Assembly: GCA_934590165.1 (NCBI GenBank)
Contig: CAKTOO010000001.1
Location: 216,291 to 280,290 of the forward strand
DNA: 64,000 nucleotides
Reading direction: 5' to 3'
Source of the DNA: an uncultured Dysosmobacter sp.
GTDB lineage: Bacteria > Bacillota > Clostridia > Oscillospirales > Oscillospiraceae
Both the position numbers and the translations under genes were made by a program. The stretch's first letter is position 1. Every line of letters begins with the position of its first letter. This document shows, piece by piece, positions 60,209 to 64,000 of the stretch. The notes under the pieces were generated by a model. That model was given only the letters and a program-made list of their open reading frames with translations, did not search any database and was not told the origin of the DNA.

Positions 60209-60664
60209 TTAGTCTACCACCATACCAGTTCCTGTTCCTCCGGAATAGTATACGGAATCAATATAGGTACGCCAAGTACGGTAATCAGAATCCTTGAACA
60301 CCAAAAGATACCTGACTGGCCCAAACTGATAGTCATAGAACACATCAGCGCCAAGGCATCGTTCCCCCAAATAGTAGCTTGGACTCACTAATGTACTTGC
60401 ACAAACCGTCTGCATGGGTATTCTTTCGCAGGAGGTTCGGAAAAGCATCTGTTTCAAGCTGTGGATCGTTTTCTGATTCCGCACATAAAAGTGTTCTAAA
60501 TCCATATCGTATTCGTCATTGGAATTGTCGGCCGACAACTCTGCAATTTGAAACCGGATTATCATAGAAGTGCGAGCTCCCAGCGGCGTCATGGCAGCAA
60601 GCACACAAAAAATGACAACAATCAGGCTGATGAGCAGCAGCCGCTTTGGTTTCGAGTGAATCAT
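60209..60664 (-). CDS. Membrane-anchored protein of unknown function
   Basis: 151 residues from ATG 60664 (GGAGGAGGTG about 12 bases upstream). An N-terminal basic stretch and one membrane helix (KRLLLISLIVVIFCVLAAM) are followed by a presumably external domain with several Cys, Tyr and Arg (FYDYQFGPVRYLLVFKDSDY). No family recognised. Located inside the integrated element upstream of the 47-residue membrane protein, so the two may form a small operon. Confidence 0.6.
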   Translation of the reverse strand: MIHSKPKRLLLISLIVVIFCVLAAMTPLGARTSMIIRFQIAELSADNSNDEYDMDLEHFYVRNQKTIHSLKQMLFRTSCERIPMQTVCASTLVSPSYYLGERCLGADVFYDYQFGPVRYLLVFKDSDYRTWRTYIDSVYYSGGTGTGMVVD

Positions 60665-61527
60665 ACGCCGTTTGCACCTCCTCCAGTACGAATGAAAGCT
60701 GTGTTTATCCTGTCTGCCTGACTTCACCGTACCATACAGCAAAAGCAGTTGCAACAAAATTTACAGGCAGAATTATTGATGCAGTTGACATATTTGTAAA
60801 AATCTGATGGTAAATCAGAGGACAACTGTGGCCTCAGAAGAAAAGCTCTCTCCTTTAGCGTGTGAGACGTTGTGTGCGATTCTTTGAGGGAAGGTAGGTA
60901 TGTTATACCAACTCCTGACTGTGGGAGCAAATGTAAGCCGCTTTGAAACCTGCGCACGGAACACTTTGGCAATGCACCAAGCATACCGAGAGCAGTGGTA
61001 ACACCCTCACACCTTGCAAGTGTAGAAAGCCCTGGGTGCGGGGCGCAGAAGTGTAATTTCAACAAAAGAGGAAAAAGGTTACGCAGCCCAGCGGGGCCGC
61101 GACGCCGGAGAAAGCGGACACACGCCACAGGCGTGCATCCGCTTTCTCCGGCTGTTCTTTCGGTGGTAATCTCGCTGGCGGTACATGGCCGCGCTGTGGA
61201 CGAGGGAGGGAAGGCCCCTGTTTCGGCGTGTAAGCCCTTGTGTGCGATCTTTCTCTGAAAGCCGAGTGTGTACCCACTTTCACTCGTGAAAGCGAACGTA
61301 GTGCGTTTGTGCCAGAGACGTCGAAGCCCGTATGACCGATGCATTGGAAACATTGGCATGACTGCATTTCCTGTGCCTTTCGCAGCTTTTCCGAGGACGA
61401 AAAAGAAAGCAGTCGGCTATGGGTTTGTCAAGGGATAAAATTACAGTTCGCGTGTATAAGGGATATATCGGAAAAGGGCACAAAGAACCAGACCCTTTGC
61501 GGGCCGGATGAAAATGATGCAGTTCAG
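60665..61527. other. Non-coding stretch with hairpins and a diverged direct repeat
   Basis: No convincing gene in 860 bases. TCTGAT-GGTAA-ATCAGA hairpin at 60803. A long stem with two mismatches at 61104-61151 (GCCGGAGAAAGCGGA / TCCGCTTTCTCCGGC). Segments near 60856-60887 and 61223-61254 are about 75 percent alike (TTT-GCGTGT-AG-C-TTGTGTGCGAT). This may be a degenerate or RNA-coding part of the element. Confidence 0.5.
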
Positions 61528-62715
61528 TTAACCGGCAGATTGCAAAATGGGTTGGTACGGTTGTCCATCCCGGAGGACAGCGAAGATCACAGCGGTCATC
61601 TTTCTGCTGACATGACCAATCACATTCATGTAATGCAGACCTTCGGATATTTTCTTTTCGTAATAGGTTTGAAACATCGGATCACGATGCACTGCTACCG
61701 TGGACGCCAACCAAATGGCACGACGTAAATAAGGAGATCCCCGCTTGGACATACGATTCTGGTTGCTCTTAAATTCGCCGGACTGCTTCACGGATGGATC
61801 AAGTCCTGCGTAAGCCAACAGCTTATCGGCAGAAGAAAAGCGAGTAATGTCACCGATCTCGCTTAAAATTGTTGCGGCGAGAACAGTCCCAACTCCCGGT
61901 ATAGAGGTTAAAGGGTTATTAAACTCTTGGAAGAATACGGATATCTGTTTTTCCAGAGAATCTGCCTGTGCAGTTAAAGACAGGATCTGCTCAAGGAACA
62001 TCCCAAGCAACGTGGAATACACGCCGCCGCTGTCATCGATCCCAAAGCTGTTGCAGGCGGCCTCTTTCAGTTGATGGGCCTTCCACTCGCCAAAATGTCC
62101 GTTGCTGCTTTCCATAAGGATATCCGTCAGTTTCCTGAGATTTGCATTTTTCACTTTTTGGGGTGTAGAGTATTTGCTTAGTACGGCAATAGAAGCCTTG
62201 CTGAAAACAGAATCAAACAGGGATTCGTACTCCGGAAATATTCTGTCCAATAAGGCAATCAGCTTCCGCTTCAGATCAGCGGCCATGTCTACCAGATAGG
62301 CGCGGCTGCGGCACAGCTCTCGCAGGGCCAGAATTTTGTCCTGAGGCACGTTGCTGGCTTTGCAGCGGCCAAAGCGGACAAGGTCCGCAATGATGAGTGA
62401 GTCTCTGGCGTCGGTTTTGGCCTTGCGGATGTAAAGCTCCCGCAGGGAATGGGATTGGATAGGATTCAGAACCATGACTGCGTATCCGTCTTTCAAAAGT
62501 CTGGCGTAGAGTGCCAGCCAATAGTGGGCGGTGGATTCCATGGCGAATACGATCTGGCTCTTTACAAGGGTCAGTCTCCGTACCTGTTCCAGTAACAGAT
62601 TGTAGCCGGTACAGTTATTCCGGAAGCTGAATGCCTTGCGGACAACCTGGCCATCCTCAGCGATGATGATGGCTTCGTGACTCCGTTTGGCAATGTCGAT
62701 CCCGACAATGAACAT
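61528..62715 (-). CDS. IS110-family transposase
   Basis: 395-residue recombinase. The N-terminal RuvC-like DEDD set is visible: Asp7 in VGIDIAK, Glu60 in FAMESTAHY, Asp102 and Asp105 in KTDARDSLIIADL. The C-terminal Transposase_20 domain carries SIPGVGTVLAATILSEIGD and the conserved catalytic-Ser region GLDPSVKQSGEF. Reading frame is intact, so it may be active. IS110 elements lack terminal inverted repeats, so exact borders cannot be read from one copy. Confidence 0.93.
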   Translation of the reverse strand: MFIVGIDIAKRSHEAIIIAEDGQVVRKAFSFRNNCTGYNLLLEQVRRLTLVKSQIVFAMESTAHYWLALYARLLKDGYAVMVLNPIQSHSLRELYIRKAKTDARDSLIIADLVRFGRCKASNVPQDKILALRELCRSRAYLVDMAADLKRKLIALLDRIFPEYESLFDSVFSKASIAVLSKYSTPQKVKNANLRKLTDILMESSNGHFGEWKAHQLKEAACNSFGIDDSGGVYSTLLGMFLEQILSLTAQADSLEKQISVFFQEFNNPLTSIPGVGTVLAATILSEIGDITRFSSADKLLAYAGLDPSVKQSGEFKSNQNRMSKRGSPYLRRAIWLASTVAVHRDPMFQTYYEKKISEGLHYMNVIGHVSRKMTAVIFAVLRDGQPYQPILQSAG

Positions 62716-62724
62716 AGTGTTGGC
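62716..62724 (-). promoter_or_regulatory. Ribosome site region of the transposase
   Basis: AGGAAAGGCAGGTGCCAACACT precedes ATG 62715; AGG at moderate spacing only, so initiation looks weak, as usual for transposases. Confidence 0.4.
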
Positions 62725-62925
62725 ACCTGCCTTTCCTGTTGATGTACAGACAGTTCCTCATGTCCTTATGAGTCATATCCTGCATAGAAATCTGCGGAAA
62801 GATCACTCCTGCATCCGGCTCATTCATGAAATCCCATAAGGGAGAGGTCCCATACTGCTGTAAAGCGGACGGTGCCGCAGGGATAAAGCAGGGAACCTCT
62901 GTCTGCATGAGGAAATTATATCATC
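62725..62925 (-). ncRNA. Candidate bridge RNA of the IS110 element
   Basis: The ~210 bases upstream of the transposase are non-coding and foldable. On minus AGAGGT-T-CCCTGCT (62900-62886) pairs with AGCA...GGGACCTCT (to 62842) around an internal loop of about 27 bases; a CTCAT/ATGAG hairpin follows nearer the gene. IS110-group elements are known to encode a bridge RNA with target- and donor-binding loops in this position. The exact RNA ends and guide loops are not determined. Confidence 0.45.
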
Positions 62926-63470
62926 GTCACCGTTGGACGAGGATAGCATACGGTAAATGTGCAAGGAAAACGCATAATTATTGAGAGATTCAACGCATCT
63001 TATTTATAGCAGGATAAACGGCTGGCGTCGGAACCGACGCTCCGCCCAGTCATTTCTGCCCGCAGTGCGGGCAGTTGACGGGGGTTTCAACGCAGTCGGT
63101 TTCGGCGCCTTTTGTGAGAGATTTCAGAACGGCTGGCGCCTTAGTTCCCCCAAACGCAGGTGTCCCAAGGAATTTAGTGGTGCCTTGTGGCCGTTTTAGG
63201 AGGAAACTAAGGTAGTCACGCCTCTCAAGATCGGCAGCGCAGGGCAAACATATTTTGCGCTGCTGTAGTCAATGGAAAGGGCTTCTTGACCGTCCGAAAA
63301 TCGCACCGCTGTAACCAAAGAAACGTCCCCTCCGGCAGCGCAAAATTTGCGTCGCCATAGACAAAGATAAAGCATCCCTTTAAATGATAACTTTCTGATA
63401 ACGATTCCGTTTTCCGGTAGCTTTGTTCCCTTGGTTACGGTATTGTTCGTTGTCGAAAGGGGCTGATTTT
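62926..63470. other. Non-coding region with inverted repeats upstream of the integrase
   Basis: GCGTCGG-AA-CCGACGC (63028-63043) and CTGCCCGCA-G-TGCGGGCAG (63057-63075) are adjacent perfect hairpins. GCAGCGCA occurs at 63234, inverted at 63256, and again at 63335. These could be integrase/excisionase arm sites or a transfer-origin-like remnant. No convincing gene. Confidence 0.5.
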
Positions 63471-64000
63471 ATGCCAAAGCGACGAGCGAACGGGGAAGGG
63501 AACATCCGAAAGCGCAAGGATGGCCGATGGGAAGGCCGGTACACGGTCGGTCACGATCCCGAAACCGGCAAGGCCATCATCAAGAATGTCCTCGGCAAGA
63601 CGCAAGCGGAAGTCAAGAAAAAACTGAAAAAGGCCATCGAGGAAAACGTGGGCATCGACTACGGACGGGCCAAGACCTACACCGTGGGTAACTGGTTAGA
63701 AGTGTGGTACGAGGACTATGCCAAAATCAAGATGCGCCCATCCACCTACCTGACCTATCATGGCTACATCGAAAACCACATCAAGCCACAGCTTGGCCAG
63801 GTCCCGTTGAATGATCTGACAACGCTGCATCTGCAACAGTTCTACAAGAAATTGTTGGCGGAAGGGCGGGTAGAGCGAATCGAAGCACAGAAGCAACCCA
63901 AGGGACTGAGCGCCAAAACGGTACGCAACATCCATCAAATCATTTCCTCTGCCCTGAAGCTGGCAGTCGAGCAGCGGCTGATCGCCCACAATCCGGCAGA
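63471..64000 (+). CDS. Tyrosine-type integrase, 3'-truncated by window edge
   Basis: Site-specific recombinase of an integrative element; 176 codons visible. The N-terminus MPKRRANGEGNIRKRKDGRW is the arm-type DNA-binding beta-sheet domain of Tn916/phage-like integrases. The core-binding SAM-like domain follows (VGNWLEVWYEDYAKIKMRPS, then LGQVPLNDLTTLHLQQFYKK). The catalytic R-K-H-R-H-Y domain lies beyond the window. AAAGGGG precedes ATG 63471. It is the likely enzyme for insertion into the tRNA-Met whose 3' piece is at 59756. Confidence 0.92.
   Translation, partial: MPKRRANGEGNIRKRKDGRWEGRYTVGHDPETGKAIIKNVLGKTQAEVKKKLKKAIEENVGIDYGRAKTYTVGNWLEVWYEDYAKIKMRPSTYLTYHGYIENHIKPQLGQVPLNDLTTLHLQQFYKKLLAEGRVERIEAQKQPKGLSAKTVRNIHQIISSALKLAVEQRLIAHNPA

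Noticed and set aside
61059..61367. 102-codon minus frame and overlapping frames around 61.0-61.4 kb
   Set aside because: Cross the long hairpin and the repeat; biased composition with no ribosome site. Treated as non-coding.
63050..63247. 65-codon minus frame ending in CPHCGQK, zinc-ribbon-like
   Set aside because: A lone CxxC at the very end beside a perfect hairpin; no other coding evidence.
1..64000. CRISPR arrays, rRNA genes, full tRNA genes, prophage structural genes
   Set aside because: No regularly spaced repeats, rRNA stretches or complete tRNA cloverleaf were seen; only the tRNA-Met 3' fragment.

Overview
The window looks like chromosome of a high-GC, spore-forming Firmicute, most likely a gut Oscillospirales bacterium (Flavonifractor/Lawsonibacter-like; this is inferred from gene content, GC-rich coding and Firmicute-type regulation, not from a search). 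Sporulation genes (gpr, spoIIP), strong AAGGAGG ribosome binding sites, T-box, lysine and TPP riboswitches, YesM-type kinases and many U-tailed terminators all fit.

Layout. 1-3.7 kb: galactose operon galK(partial)-galT-galM. 3.7-13.9 kb: ECF sigma/anti-sigma pair, HAD phosphatase, thpR, metG, a MATE exporter, exoA, a LarA-family racemase, gpr and rpsT. 13.9-18.8 kb: a TatD - lipoprotein - TatD-linked radical SAM operon, a VOC protein, a TauE/SafE exporter and rpsF-ssb-rpsR. 18.9-23.1 kb: spoIIP, a GntR/FCD regulator and the E1 alpha/beta subunits of a 2-oxoacid or acetoin dehydrogenase with no E2/E3 beside them. 23.1-27.8 kb: a thiamine salvage island of two divergent units, each with its own TPP riboswitch (thiW-thiM on minus; thiE-thiD-cytX on plus). 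27.8-32.5 kb: a frameshifted small membrane protein with its HTH partner, nfo, a soluble hybrid histidine kinase and a small protein.

32.6-40.1 kb is built around two amino-acid-sensing RNAs facing away from each other. A lysine riboswitch controls an ABC transporter plus an M20 peptidase on minus. A T-box leader, whose specifier I read as CUG (Leu), controls a YkvI-like transporter and an iron-type alcohol dehydrogenase on plus. 40.1-44.7 kb: a LysR regulator diverges from a catabolic-looking unit of an RraA-type aldolase, a divergent LeuC-like protein and a LeuD-LeuC fusion. 44.7-48.0 kb: asnB and a YhaM-type cysteine/serine desulfidase.

48.0-49.3 kb is a rearrangement scar where an aldehyde dehydrogenase fragment meets a histidine kinase fragment head-on. 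49.7-58.6 kb: a second MATE exporter, then a six-gene minus-strand locus. It carries an RbsA/RbsC/RbsB-like sugar ABC transporter, an AraC-type response regulator, a histidine kinase with no sensor or membrane segment, and an RbsA-like double ATPase that has lost its nucleotide-binding motifs in both halves. I consider this pseudo-ATPase/two-component pairing the best candidate for an undescribed signalling system.

58.7-59.5 kb: an unknown gene interrupted by an in-frame TAG. At 59.76 kb a 45-bp 3' fragment of tRNA-Met with its terminator marks the left attachment site of an integrated element. The element holds two small membrane-protein genes, a structured non-coding stretch, an IS110-family transposase with a candidate bridge RNA, and the start of a tyrosine integrase that runs off the right end.
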